From Begonia masoniana (lineage: Eukaryota; Streptophyta; Magnoliopsida; Cucurbitales; Begoniaceae): a DNA stretch of 64,000 nucleotides. Shown here one piece after another: positions 47,769 through 60,593 of the stretch. The stretch's first letter is position 1. Each line of letters begins with the position of its first letter. The notes under the pieces were generated by a model, which saw only the letters and a program-made list of their open reading frames with translations, had not been told where the DNA came from and ran no database searches. The position numbers were made by a program, and so were the translations under genes. The stretch is from contig CM039510.1 in assembly GCA_022432975.1 (NCBI GenBank), forward strand, positions 11,730,301 to 11,794,300. The letters run 5' to 3'.

Positions 47769-49406
47769 ATGTCTGTGATGACTTCTATTAACACTAGACT
47801 TTCCCCATGTGGAGAGTATTTGTGCTTCTTAGCTAGCGTTTTAGACACACAACTTGTAGGAAAAGCAAATCCTCAAAATATCTTACTCGTCCAAGACTTT
47901 CCAGAAGTATTTTTGGATGACCTTCCTGGCTTACCACCGGATAGGGAAATTGAATTTGTTGTAGATGTTTACGCCGGCGCCGAGCCCGTGTCTAAAAATC
48001 CATATAGACTAGCACCAGCAGAACTTAAAGAATTAAAGAAGCAGTTGGAGGATCTGTTAGAGAAAGGGCTCATACGCCCTAGCTTTTCACCGTGGGGTGC
48101 ACCTGTCCTTTTTGTCAAAAAGAAGGATGGATTGATGCGGATGTGCATTGATTATCGGGAACTAAATAAGCTAACTGTCAAGAACAAGTATCCATTGCCA
48201 AAGATTGACGATTTATTCGACCAACTTAGTAGTGCAAGAGTCTTCTCTAAAATTGATCTAAGGTCAGGTTACTATCAATTGAAAGTCAAATTTGAAGATA
48301 TCCCAAAGACTGTCTTTCGCACAAGGTATGGACATTATGAGTTTTTGGTTATGTCCTTTGGATTGACAAATGCACCGGAAGCCTTCATGGACCTTATGAA
48401 TAGAGTGTTCCACGACTATTTAGATAAATTTGTCATAGTGTTTATAGATGACATTCTAATCTATTCTAGTATTAAGAATGAGCATGCAAGGCGCTTGAAC
48501 TTGGTGTTAGGATTACTAAGGCAGCACCAACTTTATGCTAAGTTTTCCAAATGTGAGTTTTGGTTGGACAAAGTTCACTTTCTTGGCCACGTGATCTCTG
48601 GAGATGGAATATCTGTTGATCCAGCCAAGGTTCAAGCAGTTAAGGAGTGGCCCCAACCGAAGAGTGCTGCAGATATTCGGAGTTTCCTTGGATTAGCAGG
48701 ATATTACAGAAAATTTATTGAAAGATTTTCAAAGATTGCAACACCCCTCATCCGGTTAACCAGGAAAAATATTAAGTATGCATGGACTGAGGAATGCGAA
48801 TCCAGTTTCCAGACTTTGAAACAGAAGCTGACCAATGCCCCAATGTTAACCCTTCCTGTCGAGAATGGTAAATTTAGCATTTACTGTGATGCATCCAAGA
48901 TTGGACTTGGCTGTGTCTTGATGCAAGAGGGAAAAGTAATAGCCTATGCTTCTAGACAGTTGAAAACACATGAGAAGAATTACCCTACACATGACTTGGA
49001 ATTAGCTGCAGTGGTATTTGCACTTAAGATTTGGAGGCATTACCTGTATGGACAAACTTGTGAAATATTCTCGGATCATAAAAGTCTGAAATATATCTTT
49101 ACACAGAAAGAAATAAATATGAGGCAACGTCGGTGGTTGGAGTTTGTCAAGGATTACGATTTTGAGATCAAATACCATTCCGGCAAAGCTAATGTAGTGG
49201 CCGATGCCTTGAGCAGAGTGACAACATCAACCCCAACTATGATTTTCGATATGCCATTAGCCTCAGAGTCAAAATTCCAAAGGTTTAATCTAGAAGCAGT
49301 ATCCAGTGTATCAGCTATACTTTCAGCCATAACCTTAAAGCCTACTATTCTGGAGAAAATAAAGAAGCTCAGACAAATGATGACGAGTGTAACAGGTACA
49401 GATTAA
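47769..49406 (+). pseudogene. pol: RT-RNase H region, element E (longest intact part)
   Basis: 545 codons covering the whole reverse transcriptase ([21 protein letters not shown]) and RNase H ([39 protein letters not shown]). It stops near the start of integrase. The catalytic residues I can see are kept, but the gene cannot make a complete polyprotein. Confidence 0.92.
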
Positions 49407-50776
49407 GCATAGAATCTACTGTTAATTCAGATTTCAATTATTCCAATGATGGGATCCTTAAGTTTAGAAATAGATGGTTTGTTCCTGCCATGAAAGAACT
49501 TCGAGATGAGATTCTTTCTGTAGCACATTCTTCTAGATTTTCTGTCCACCCTAGGAAGTACGAAGATGTACAAGGACCTCAAACAGCATTATTGGTGGCC
49601 AAGTATGAAAATGTGTGTGGCAGAGTATGTAGGATCATGTTTGTGTTGTCAACAGATTAAAGCTAAGCATCAGAGGCCTGCAGGAACATTACAACCCTTA
49701 CCAGTTCCTGAATGGAAATGAGAACAAATAATGATGGACTTTGTTGTGGGATTGCCTAGAACAGCAAAAGGATATGATGCAATCTGGGTAATAGTAGATT
49801 GATTAACCAAATTTTCCCACTTTCTGCCTATGAGGATGACATACTCGATGGATCAGCTTGCTGAATTGTATGTGCAAGAGATTGTTAGGTTACATGGAGT
49901 TCCAGGTACCATAGTTTCAGACCGAGATTCTAGATTTATATCTAAGTTTTGGAAGAGTTTGCACAAGGCTATGAGAACACAGCTTAGTTTTAGCACAGCT
50001 TTTCACCCTCAAACAGACAGACAATCCGAGAGAACTATTCAGACCTTAGAAGATATGCTCCGGCATGCATATTAGATTTTCAAGGATCTTGGAGTAAATA
50101 TTTATCGTTGGTGGAGTTTTCTTATAATAACAGCTTTCAAGCAACAATAGGGATGACACCTTATGAAGCATTGTATGGACAAAAATGTAGATCACCTTTG
50201 TACTGGGATGAAGTTGGTGAAGCACAGTTGCTTGGTCCTGACATTGTGCAACAAACTGTTGAGAAGGTTGCCCTCATCTGCTAGAGGTTCTTAACAGCTC
50301 AAAGCCAACAGAAAAGCTATGCTGACAGAAGACGCAGAGAATTAGAGTTTGAAGTAGGTGATGAAGTTTTTCTTAAGATATCACCCTTCAAAGGAGTTGT
50401 GAGATTTGGTAAGAGAGGCAAGTTGAACCCCAGATTTATTGGACCCTTTACAGTCTTAAAAAGGATTGGGAAGACAGCTTACGAATTACAGCTACCAACC
50501 TCTATGGAAGGAATCTATAATGTGTTCCATGTTTCCATGTTGAAGAAGTGTGTATGAGATCCTTCACAGATTGTGGAACAGCAGAGTATTGAGTTCATCC
50601 TACTCTTGCCTATGTAGAGAAAACCAGTAAGGATCTTAGACTATGCTGTGAAAGTGTTGCGCAACAAAGAAGTTCTACTGGTGAAAGTCTTATGGCATAA
50701 CCAGAACATAGAGGAGACAACTTGGGAGTGCCAGCAAGACATGATGGACCAACATACAGAATTATTCAAGTATTGA
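49407..50776 (+). pseudogene. Integrase and chromodomain-like remnant, element E
   Basis: Fragments in more than one frame: CLCCQQIKAKHQRP (zinc region), MDFVVGLPR, VSDRDSRFI, HPQTDRQSERTIQ, GRLKPRF-like GPF module, and the tail RNKEVLLVKVLW. There are in-frame stops where related copies have Trp (EWKWEQ) and Arg (VDRLT), and others. Ends TGA 50774-50776. Confidence 0.88.
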
Positions 50777-50811
50777 ATTTTGAGGACAAAATTCTTTTAA
50801 GGAGGGTAGAT

Positions 50812-52928
50812 TATAGCACCCGGTTTCATTGAACCAACTTATCTTATTAATTTATAGTGTACATTTTATGGAAAATATTGGAGGAATTATTGATTAGGTT
50901 AATGAGTGACTAAGTAAGGGACATAATGGTAAATTGAGATATAAAGTGGATAACCTATTTAAGGGAAGAGACCTTGTGATTAATGCACTGTAGCCGCCAT
51001 TTTTCCTATTTTTCTTCTTTCGGTTTTCAGCTCAAGCAGCAGAGCTCCCTAGGCGATTCTTCTACTCGATTCTCCTCCGAACTAGGTGAGTCCTATTTCA
51101 ATTCCTTGCTGTACTAGTAGCTAGCGATGATTGGGGAGAGTATAAATGTGAATTTCGTGAATGCCGTATGGGTGAGCTAGTTCGAGTTTTGTGGTAAATC
51201 GGGAATGCTTAATGAACTAAGCTTCCAAACTAGTGTCTCTAGAATTCTAGTGGTTTAGAATGGAGTGTAGAGAAAGTCTAATGTATGTTCTGTCTATGGC
51301 TTTAGGTTCGAGTAAGCTTCTGAGGTAGTCTTCCACCCAATACTTTCCAGGAGACCAGGTAAGTAAAGTATGCTTGTGCCTTCAGGCCTACATCACAAAA
51401 CAATAGGATTGTGTATGCTTGAATGTGTTTGTATGTCATGCATCATATTTTGAAAGTATGCGAAAATGAATTTACATGAAATGTCATGGTAAGGAATGAA
51501 CAGATTGTAACAGTTGTTAAGGGAACTAATCCGTTCCTTAATCAAGGGAGAGGATGTATGACTTTGGGGGAAGTGATCCAAATCCCAATTTCACAGGGGG
51601 ATCTGAATAGTTGTTAAGGGAACTAATCCGCCCCTTAATCAAGAGAGAGGATGTATGACTTTGGGAGAAGTGATCCAACTCCCAATTTCACAGGGGGATC
51701 AGATCAGAAACGAATGCGTTTGCAACTGAGATGAGAAAGTAGAAACTGCATGTTTAGGAATTTATGTTTCAGCATTTCATTTCATTACTGCTTTACTTAC
51801 TTAGCATTAGGCTAATAGATGAGTTTTGTGCTATAGGTGAAGAAGTGACAGCAGGTGTGCTCTCTGAGATTACTGAGAGCTAGGCAGGTTGGAAGGGTGC
51901 ATTCATGCATCGATCTGGCAACTGATGGGGCGGTTTAACTGGTGTCAGTAGTTGAGGAGGTTTAGTGAACCATGAATCAATTTAAGTATGTTGAGAGTTT
52001 TTGTGGCAGTGGTAGTTTTAATGTTTTTAAATATATTTAGACCTTTCTGATAATGATACTCTGTTGGTTTTAATAGTGATTTTTACCAAATTTTGGAGTA
52101 GTACACGGATTTAAGTAGTTTTGAACGGTTTTAGTAAAATGCTCAAGTTCTTTTGGCAGTCAGAGTTTTCTTTGTTTAGAGTGAAATTGTTGCTATGCTG
52201 TTTTCGTTGAGTGTTTTGATCTATCGGTAGATGATGTCTATCGGCAGATGTTGAGTATTTTTGATCTATCGGTAGATGATGTCTATCGGTAGAAGTCGAG
52301 AGTTTTGTCTATCGGTGGATGTAGTCCATCGGTGGATGTGAGTATTATAATTTGTCGTTTTGTGACCGGGTGATGTCGAATATTATATCTATCGGAAGAT
52401 GTAGGAGGAAATTTGTCGTTTTGTAATCGGAAGATGTCTTCAGAAGAAGCCATCGGAAGATGTCTCCAGTAGAAGCCATCGGTAGATGTCTTCAGCATAA
52501 GTCTTTAGTAGCCTTGTCGTTTTGTAATCGGAAGATGTAGGCTGAGAATGTTTGTCGTTTGTGAGCGGTAGACGTCGTCTGCCGAATTATTTCAATCGCA
52601 TGGATATCACGTGGTCTGTGCGGTAGAGGTGTTTTGTCGTTTAGTGATCGGTCGATGTGTTCTGTTCTGTTTGTGAATAAAAGACTTTTGTCGTTTAGTG
52701 ATCGGTCGATGTGTTCTGTTTTCTTTTCTCTTTTAACTAACTGTCTTGAATATTTTAACTATTTAATAAATATTGTTTTTTGTATACGATGATTTTTCCG
52801 CTGCAAGTTTTAACGTTTTAAGAGTCAAATCTTAATCATTGAATGAAATTTTAAAATTTTCTAAAAAAGTCATAGTTCGGTTCAGTATCTTGTGTAGCGA
52901 ACTAGGTTCAATAACTCGGGGTGTTACA
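50812..52928 (+). repeat. Element E, 3' LTR
   Basis: Begins TATAGCACCCGG (expected TG start mutated to TA), after the polypurine tract AAGGAGGGTAGAT (50799-50811), and ends CTCGGGGTGTTACA. It is shorter than the 5' LTR by about 43 bp because of repeat-unit loss in the CGGTAGATG region. Confidence 0.93.
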
Positions 52929-54281
52929 AGACTTCATCGTCCAAACTACATCATCCAACTTCATCGTCCGAACACATCGTCCAGACTACATTGTCCAGAC
53001 TACATCGTCCAGACTTCATCATCCAACTACATCGTCCAGACTACATCATCTAGACTACATCGTCCAGACTTCATCGTCCTCACTACATCATCTAGACTTC
53101 CTCATCCAACTACATCATCCAGACTACATCGTCCATTTTAACATCGACCGAACAACTTCAGCCAATTAACGTCAACACTTGGCATTTACGCTCAACTTCG
53201 ACCGATTAACATCAGTCAGTAATCGGTCAAGGCTGATACTTTAACTTTCTGTTTTCCCTCACTTCAACAGACATTTATATGCCGATCGATCGCCACTCTG
53301 ACCGATCGATCGGCTAACTCCCTGTTTCCATAAACTTAAATTCCACCTTCAGAATCATCATGCACATAAACATCATAAACCTCAACTTGAGTATGTAGCG
53401 GAAGACTTAAAAACCAAACAGTTGAAAACCTTTAATATTAAAATCCTCTTAAATCATATCAGTACCCAACTATCACAGTATTTATCGTTCATAGGAATTT
53501 TTATCTTACTTTTTCTTCCATATCATAGACATATTAAAACATACTAAGAGCATTATCCCACGGATAAATTTCGCCGCCCAGCCACAAATCATCGCCTTGT
53601 GCACCCTCCAGCAACCTGACTTAATCATCGTTATTTGGTTTGAGGTCCTCACCTTCCAATTCGTTACCTACATCATAAGGTTTTAACTATAAGCCTAATG
53701 CTTAGTAAGGAGTGCAACATATACATAAATGCTCATGAATGAATACTTCGTAAAAATCATGTTCGTGTTCTTGTTTCATACATAAAAAAATCATGTTTGT
53801 ATTTATGTTCTTGTTTCATCTTCCACTTGACATGGATTAAGGAGGGGATCATGCTGGGGATTAAGCAAAGTGCGTGTACATGGTCCTCTCGGACACGTAG
53901 TCATGGTCCATTGCATAGAAAGTGATTCATGGTTCCTCGAGATGGACAATTTTGTTGACATGATCATACTACCCCAACCCTCACTTAATCATTTTCGTAT
54001 CTTTCATTCTCATGTTCTTCTTGTTACATTTCCTTCACATAAATCATGCATGCAAAACATTTCATACGTCGATGGAAAAACATGATGCATATACATGAAT
54101 GCATAAAGGAACATTGCACTATAGAAGACAAACCATCCATCATATGTAATACCATAATGCAACTCTACTCATCCTAACATGATGCTCAATAGATCATAAC
54201 CATCAAACAAACATCCATACTAACTTCTTTGTACCCTTATGATGTAGGGCCCTAATGGTCAGAACCCTAACACCCATTTAC

Positions 54282-54322
54282 CTGGACTCCTTAGCAAGCC
54301 GTGCACTACTCTTCTTTTCCAC
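54282..54322 (-). other. Candidate 41-nt leader mini-exon, LTR F
   Basis: On the minus strand, TGTCTTAG|GTGGAAAAG opens and GGAGTCCAG|GTAAATG closes. It is followed by the conserved AGGGCCCTACATCATAAGGG block. Confidence 0.38.
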
Positions 54323-55114
54323 CTAAGACATTTCACATTTAAATGTTAACAATCAATCCTGAATAGTCCAAATTCAAAACTAGCTAAGTTCCTAACTAAG
54401 GTAGCCTCCTAGATTTTAGTTTAAACCACTTAGGTATTCTGTCGAACACCTCGAATGCGTAGCTTTGCTCCTACTAACATAAATGGCATTTATACCTAGT
54501 TTAATCCGACTTCCATTCTTTCTCAACTTACTATCACCAGCAATAAAGTATACCTAGTTTAATCCGACTTCCATTCTTTCTCAACTTACTATCACCAGCA
54601 ATAAAGTTCAACATTCATTCACCAATGCCATTAATACGAAAATCCCACAAATGTTACCATTAATCTTAACATCGACCGATCCTAGAACCTCAAACATCAG
54701 CCAACAACTGCCCCTAAATCGTAGACCTAATGAATGAATCGTCTAAACCTTACCTAAGCTTTGAATCGTTGAAGAAAGAGGAGGAAGAAATAGATCGTTG
54801 ATGGGGAAAATCGCTGGCTGCGCGAGAGAAAAGTTCTGGAGAGGAAAGAAGTGTCTGGATAGAGAGCACTCGGCTACAGGATCGTGAGAGAAGTGGTTTT
54901 TGTGAGATTTAGGTCTCACCTCGATATTTATACTAATTAAAATCAGTCTTATTTACAATTTTACCACCAAACCTAATTTCACACAAAATGAGTGAAACCT
55001 AAAAACCTCGGCGTCCAAATTCCAATGAAACACTTATTACCTAAATAGCAATTGGTTCCGTTCGGTAAATTTTGGGATGATTACCTGCCCGAGGATGCTG
55101 AGTGTTACAGTGGT

Positions 55115-56440
55115 AAATACTGAAGGATGAATCCTATTGATGCTTTGGACGGTTTTGATGTCAAAGTATCATGAGGCTATCCTAGTACATCTTCTACTGC
55201 GTGAAAATATTTTGTTTACATGCGATGAAAATTAGTAATAGGGACGGTGATGACATGCTCATTGAGTTTCAAATCTCTAAAGTGGATAAAGGTGTATTTG
55301 TTGATTACAATTTTACAACTGGTGTCGTGGCTAACCCTTGTTCTCTGCCCGCTCACGTGACGTTGCCAGATTATCGGATCGCCGTTACTTTTAATTCTTT
55401 TGAACTCATGTGACGCTGTTGGATCTTCGGATCACTTTCACTTTTAATTCTTTCTGGCTTATGAGATGTTGCTGGATTTTCAGATCGTTGTCTTTCTCTG
55501 ATAGTATATCAGAGGGGTCCTTGAGTGATTTTTTTTTTCATTGTTATTATTTTCTATGAAAACTAGTGTGGTTTATTCCATTATAGCTACCTAGGTACAT
55601 AGCCATGTTTTCGAACATCCCCCACCGATGGCTCGTGAAACCTATTTAAATGGCAAAAAAGATTTTTGATAATTGAAAATCCACTTATGGCTTCAAAAGC
55701 CCATTTTGAAGAAAAGAAAGAGATTTAACTATTGTGATCTCATGCATAGTATTTGAAGATAAATTATTATTTTGAAATGCAAGATAAATATTTTTAAATT
55801 TACTACATTTAATATAATTTTCTTACGAGTTAGACAATCACTTCAAAAACAGTCTCATTTTCCCCGTGTTAGGACCGTGGTGGCTAGAAGGAGTAGCTGT
55901 GCGCTGAGGTTTTCCTTTCCTTTCTTACTTTGTAAAGTTTGAGTCGGCTTGGTTGGATTTGGTTCTATTCATATCGAATTGGAATCACGTAGGAGGAATT
56001 TAAAGCTATTGGGATTGGTTCTAGTTAGGTTTCTTGAAATGAAGAAGAATTTTCAAACATGGTTCGGCGGCATCATCTTCGCTCTGTTGCAAAATTTCTC
56101 CTCTTCTTCTCTAGGTCGGGTTCATAGAGTATTCCATGATCAGGCTTGATCTTATACAAGATCGTGTTATTGGATGTCTCTAGTAAAAAAACTATCAACA
56201 ATGAGAAACAAGAAGAGAAAAGAAAGAGGTAAGAAGAAACTCTTTCGTATCATTCATACCCTTTTCATTTCTACGTTCCCTTTTTTTCATTTCATAGTTT
56301 ATTTCCGTCCTTTTGAAGTTGGTATTATTGTCTTTAACACCGAATGTGTCTTTGCATCATCCGAAAGTTGCAATCTATAAGCAATCACTCCAATTCTTTC
56401 AACCATTTAAAAAAAAAGGGATCATAAAAACGTTTACAGG
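55115..56440. other. Non-coding stretch, nothing recognised
   Basis: Several short open frames below 71 codons but no recognisable protein. This may be the local non-repetitive background on the right of LTR F. Confidence 0.4.
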
Positions 56441-57190
56441 GCATTGAATATAGTTGGCTATTTGTAAGGTTGTAGTTAACCCATACCAAGTCTCCTAATT
56501 TAAAATGACGCTCTCGTCTATGCTTCTCTGATAATGTTTCCATCTCTTTATTGAGAACAAAAACCTGTACAAGCTAATCTCCATTACCAACTAAAACTCT
56601 AAAATGTTTAGAAGGTTGAATTCTAAAATTCAATTGTTGAACATTGAATAAATTTGTGGGCAGGTCTCCCATCCTCCAAAATTTGTTTTGCTTTTCCTCC
56701 GATTGAACCAACAAATTGTATAGTTGTAGCAAATTATTGTTCAGATAATGCATGCAAACTTATATCTAGAAATTCCCTTTGTTCCTGATTTGTAATTTCA
56801 GATTTTGCTACTCAATCCTACTATGTCTAAAACAATATCCTCTTCATCATCTAAATTAGCACAAACAGTTTGAATTAGCATTTATGGTTTATACTGAATT
56901 ATAACAAGGATCATTTTCTCTTCGTTGCATCATTTCAGTTGCAATTAATCGCCTAACTGGAATATTTGAAGATTTCACATTTGATAACATAGGATTTAAT
57001 GGAATCTTCGGAGTAGGAAGTAAAGGAGGTACAGTATTATTCACCCATAATGGTTGATGATATTGAGTTTTTTGAGAAAAAGTTCTCACTCCTTGGTCAT
57101 TCAGTTTACTCTCCATCAACTTAACCAAACTACCACCTTGTTCTAAGGACTGAGGATTTAAAGCAGTGCACCTCTCTTCATATGTCACTT
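56440..57190 (-). pseudogene. Gypsy-type gag/protease relic fused to an integrase C-terminal relic
   Basis: The minus-strand frame 57188-56889 ends PVRRLIATEMMQRREN followed by a CYN remnant, the hallmark before the zinc knuckle in Reina/Galadriel-like gypsy gags. Downstream, out of frame, pieces resembling the protease region (ISLHAL-like, FRVLVGNGD) and then an integrase C-terminal piece (KHRRERHFKLGDLVWV) can be read. RT and most of integrase are missing, so a large internal deletion joined the two. Confidence 0.55.
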
Positions 57191-57233
57191 CTCAATCCAG
57201 ATTCAAAGCAGCTTTGTAGGAAAGAACTAGACT

Positions 57234-57640
57234 AGAGCTGTCAAACAACCAACTCGTCATTGTAGCGAGCTTGGCTCGATTCGTTTAATTTTGGCTTGCG
57301 AGCCTCTCGGGTTGAGATTTTTTGTGCTGACTCGTTAGGCTTGGCTCGTTTAACTTGATAGGCTCAGTCAGCCACAATTTTTCAGGGTTAGCTCAGCTCG
57401 ACTTGGTCGTTTGTTTGTCACCTCTAATTACAAACTATTGACAATTAGATATGTGTCAACCTAGTTAGTATGTATATAATTTGTAATGATGCAACTGTCA
57501 AATATTTGTGATGATATTCGTATTATGTTTTTTTATTTGATCATCTTAAATAATTTTTTTCTTAAATACATGTCATTTTATATATCAATAAAATCATTTT
57601 ATTAACTAAATGACTAACTAAAACTTGTAAAAAAAACTTG
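57234..57640. repeat. Inverted relative of the 38-kb short element, abutting the chromovirus fragment
   Basis: Starts TAGAGCTGTCAAACAACC and has CACCTCTAATTACAAAC near 57421. The following part to about 57610 is the reverse complement of 38300-38560 with scattered changes. It cuts off the RNase H of element G near 57640. Confidence 0.6.
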
Positions 57641-58882
57641 TCTCATGTTTAACTCCTTTTGAGTGAATATGTATTTTAAACTCTTGTGATCAGAAAACAC
57701 CTCGCATGATTGTCCATATAAGTGGTGTCTCCATACTTTCAGCGCAAACACAATTGCCTCTAACTCAAGATCGTGAGTAGGGTAGTTTTGCTCGTGGTTC
57801 TTCAGTTGTCTGGATGCGTAGGCTACAACTTTCCCTTCTTGCATTAATACACATCCCAAGCCTATCTTGGATGCATCACAGTATACGCTGAACTTGCCAT
57901 CTTCAACTGGCAATACTAACAGAGGAGCAGTGGTTAATTTCTGTTTAAGTGTCTGAAAACTCACCTCACATGCTTCGGACCACTTGAACTTGATTTCCTT
58001 CATCGTTAAGCTGGTCATAGGCTTCGTTATCACAGAAAATCCCTTAATGAATTTCCTGTAATAATCAGCTAGTCCGATAAAGCTCTGTACCTCACTGGCA
58101 CTTCTTGGTCTGGGCCAATCCTTCACAGCCTGAATCTTGGCCGGATCCATCGAAACTCCTTCTGCAGACACCACGTGGCCTAGGAAGTTAATCTTACTCA
58201 GCCAGAATTCACATTTTGATAGTTTGGCAAATAATTGATGCTGCCTCAGAGTTGATAGCACAATTGCCAAGTGCTCCTCGTGCTCGGCCTTACTTCTGGA
58301 GTAAACCAGAATGTCGTCGATGAAAACGATTACAAATTTATCCAAGAAATCTTGGAATATCCTGTTCATCAGGTCCATGAATGCTGCCGGAGCATTAGTT
58401 AACCCGAACGACATCACCAAGAACTCGTAATGCTCGTACCGGGTCCTGAAGGCGGTCTTTGGAATATCATCAGCTCTGACCTTCAACTGGTAATAGCTGG
58501 AGTGTAAGTCAATCTTAGAAAATACCCGAGCCCCTTGTAGCTGGTCAAATAAATCATCGATTCTCGGCAACGGGTACTTATTCTTGATCGTCAACTTGTT
58601 CAGCTCACTGTAGTCAATACACATCTGTAGGGACCCATCCTTTTTCTTGACAAACAAGACGGGAGCACCCCACGGAGAGAAACTAGGGCGCACAAAGCCC
58701 CTGTCCACCAATTCCTTCAACTGAGCTTTCAACTCCCTCAGCTCTATTGGCGCCATGCGGTACAGATTCTTCGATACTGGTTCAGCACCAGGATATACGT
58801 CAATCTCAAACTCGATTTCACGATCAGGTGGCAATCCCGGTAAGTCATCTAAGAAAACCTCTGAGAAGTCTCGTACTACCAA
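57640..58882 (-). pseudogene. pol: RT-RNase H, element G (truncated)
   Basis: Tekay-type reverse transcriptase ([10 protein letters not shown] kept) and most of RNase H ([18 protein letters not shown]). Conserved motifs are altered: DYSELNKL for DYRELNKL, and DLHSSYYQL for DLRSGYYQL. The coding part stops after KELNMRQ, where the 57.2-57.64-kb repeat begins, so integrase and LTR are missing. Confidence 0.88.
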
Positions 58883-59463
58883 AATATTTCAAAGTTCCAC
58901 CTCATTTTGCCTTTGAACATCCAATACGTGGGCAAGAAATCTGGTGCATCCTTGACCTTATCAGTTGTTGAGCTTTCAAGGAAGATATAGCAGGCATACG
59001 GTGTTCCATTTGGTACTGCCTGATAGGAGAGTTCTACCTCGTTCGGGAGTCTAAACGACACAAGCCCCGACCTACAGTTGATGGTGGCGTGATGTCTAAA
59101 CAGCCAATCCATCCCCAGAATCACATCGTATCCTTTCATACCGATAACGATGAGACTGGACATACAACTTCTGGTCTCCTACTGACACTATATCACCCCG
59201 TACAACCTGCTCGGAGTGCATAAACTCTCGGACGGTAACATAATGCTGTAGGGTTGATCTGACGGCGTACAACAAAACTTCTGTCTAACTACGAAGTCCA
59301 TGGCCACAAACGAATGTGTGGCCCCCGTGTCCCACAAGGTATAAGCAGGTGCATCACATACTGAAATTGTACCTGTAATCGCTGTGTGCTGGTCAGTGTC
59401 ATCAACATCCTCCATCATTGCAAACACCCTAGGTACGGCAAGGTTTAGTTTCGTGTCTGGCAT
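58876..59463 (-). pseudogene. Protease region, element G
   Basis: Reads [13 protein letters not shown] (retropepsin, DTG kept) and [12 protein letters not shown], split between two frames at about 59163-59188. Confidence 0.82.
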
Positions 59464-60107
59464 CGGGCAATCCCGAACATGATGGCCTCCTTTGCCACAT
59501 CAAAAACATTGGCTAGTAATAAATCTGCATTCTCCCCTATGAATTCTCTGGCATCGTGGGCATACTGGAAGTTGAGGAGCCCCATTGGTCTCTTTCCTTT
59601 GTCTTGATAATTGGTGGTCTCATTAGGCCTCTTAATGCCCCTGTTCTGCTGCTGTTGGGGTTGCAAATTCTGACTTCTCTGTTGTTGTTGTTGAGGAACA
59701 TTCCGGATAATCCCTCTTGATTGATCTCTCTGTCTCTTGGACTTTGCTTCTAAGGCCTCCAATTGATAGGCCTTGGCCACCACTTTTGTGTACGATGCCT
59801 CATCAAATCCCCCGTAAGAAATCCCTCGTAAGAGGTCTAGCTTTAACCCTTGAATAAACTGGTGCACCTTATTCTCATCGGTGGCCACCAAATGTGTTGC
59901 ATATCGGGATAATGACTCAAATTTTTGAACATATCCAGCCACTGACTGTAACACCCGACATTTCGGCCAGGTGATTTTCTGACCATTTTCATTGTCACCC
60001 TCTTATTTAACCCTTATGATTTAAAATTTAATGTTAAGACAAATTTATTACAAGTTGTGTGAAACTAGGTTGGGTGGCAGTTTTGTAATTAAAATCGATG
60101 GATTTAG

Positions 60108-60117
60108 TATAAATAGG
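60108..60117 (+). promoter_or_regulatory. TATA box of solo LTR A
   Basis: TATAAATAGG, 161 bp from the LTR start, as in element A. The solo LTR could still start transcripts, which would run rightward through the array and emerge antisense to gag of element G. Confidence 0.6.
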
Positions 60118-60593
60118 AAATAGAAACCTTAAACCTCATTTATTACCACTGTAGCCGACATTCCCTCTCGGCGATTCCTTCTTTCCCAAGTTCTTGCTCT
60201 CGGCTACCAGAACTTCCCTTTACCGACGGCTGGTTTCGAGCTTGCTCTTCTCTGCAAATCCACACCCGAGGTATGAAATGGACAATGTAGTCATTCATTA
60301 GTAAATAGAGCTCTGTTTTCAGCTCGGCACTGAGTTCGGATTTTTAGCAGTGGCCGAGTAGTTTAAGACCCTTTTAAGTCTGAGAGTAGAAATGTCATCC
60401 CAAATCGATTCTGAACATTTCAAAGTAACCAACTCGGATTTAATCAATGGTAAAACCTGTCCACCTAGTTTCGGATTTCAGACTGCAGTGTGTCAAACAG
60501 AGGAATCAGAATGACTTTAGCTATTAGATCCTAGATGGTTTATGATTAGGACTATTAGGACTTTGTTTTAACTACTGTAATGTACATGTTTAG

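Larger units (their letters stand above)
43981..52928 (+). mobile_element. Element E, full-length decayed chromovirus
   Basis: LTRs at 43981-46140 and 50812-52928, flanked by agact (43976-43980 and 52929-52933). It lies inside the 14-bp array of LTR F. The internal region keeps all gag-pol segments, but with stops and frameshifts. LTR differences are visibly more frequent than in element A, so it is older. Confidence 0.95.
42530..55109 (-). mobile_element. Solo LTR F, split by element E
   Basis: In plus view it begins TGTCACAACCCAAACCC and ends GCTGAGTGTTACA. It is flanked by gtggt on both sides (42525-42529 and 55110-55114). Without E it is about 3.6 kb. On the minus strand it shows TATA (54925-54932), a donor CTTAG|GTAAGG (at 54753), a 41-nt candidate mini-exon (54322-54282), the TTACTAAG...GATGTAG|GTAACGAA acceptor block (53708-53667) and a 14-bp array. 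A 58-bp direct duplication lies at 54491-54606. Confidence 0.93.
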
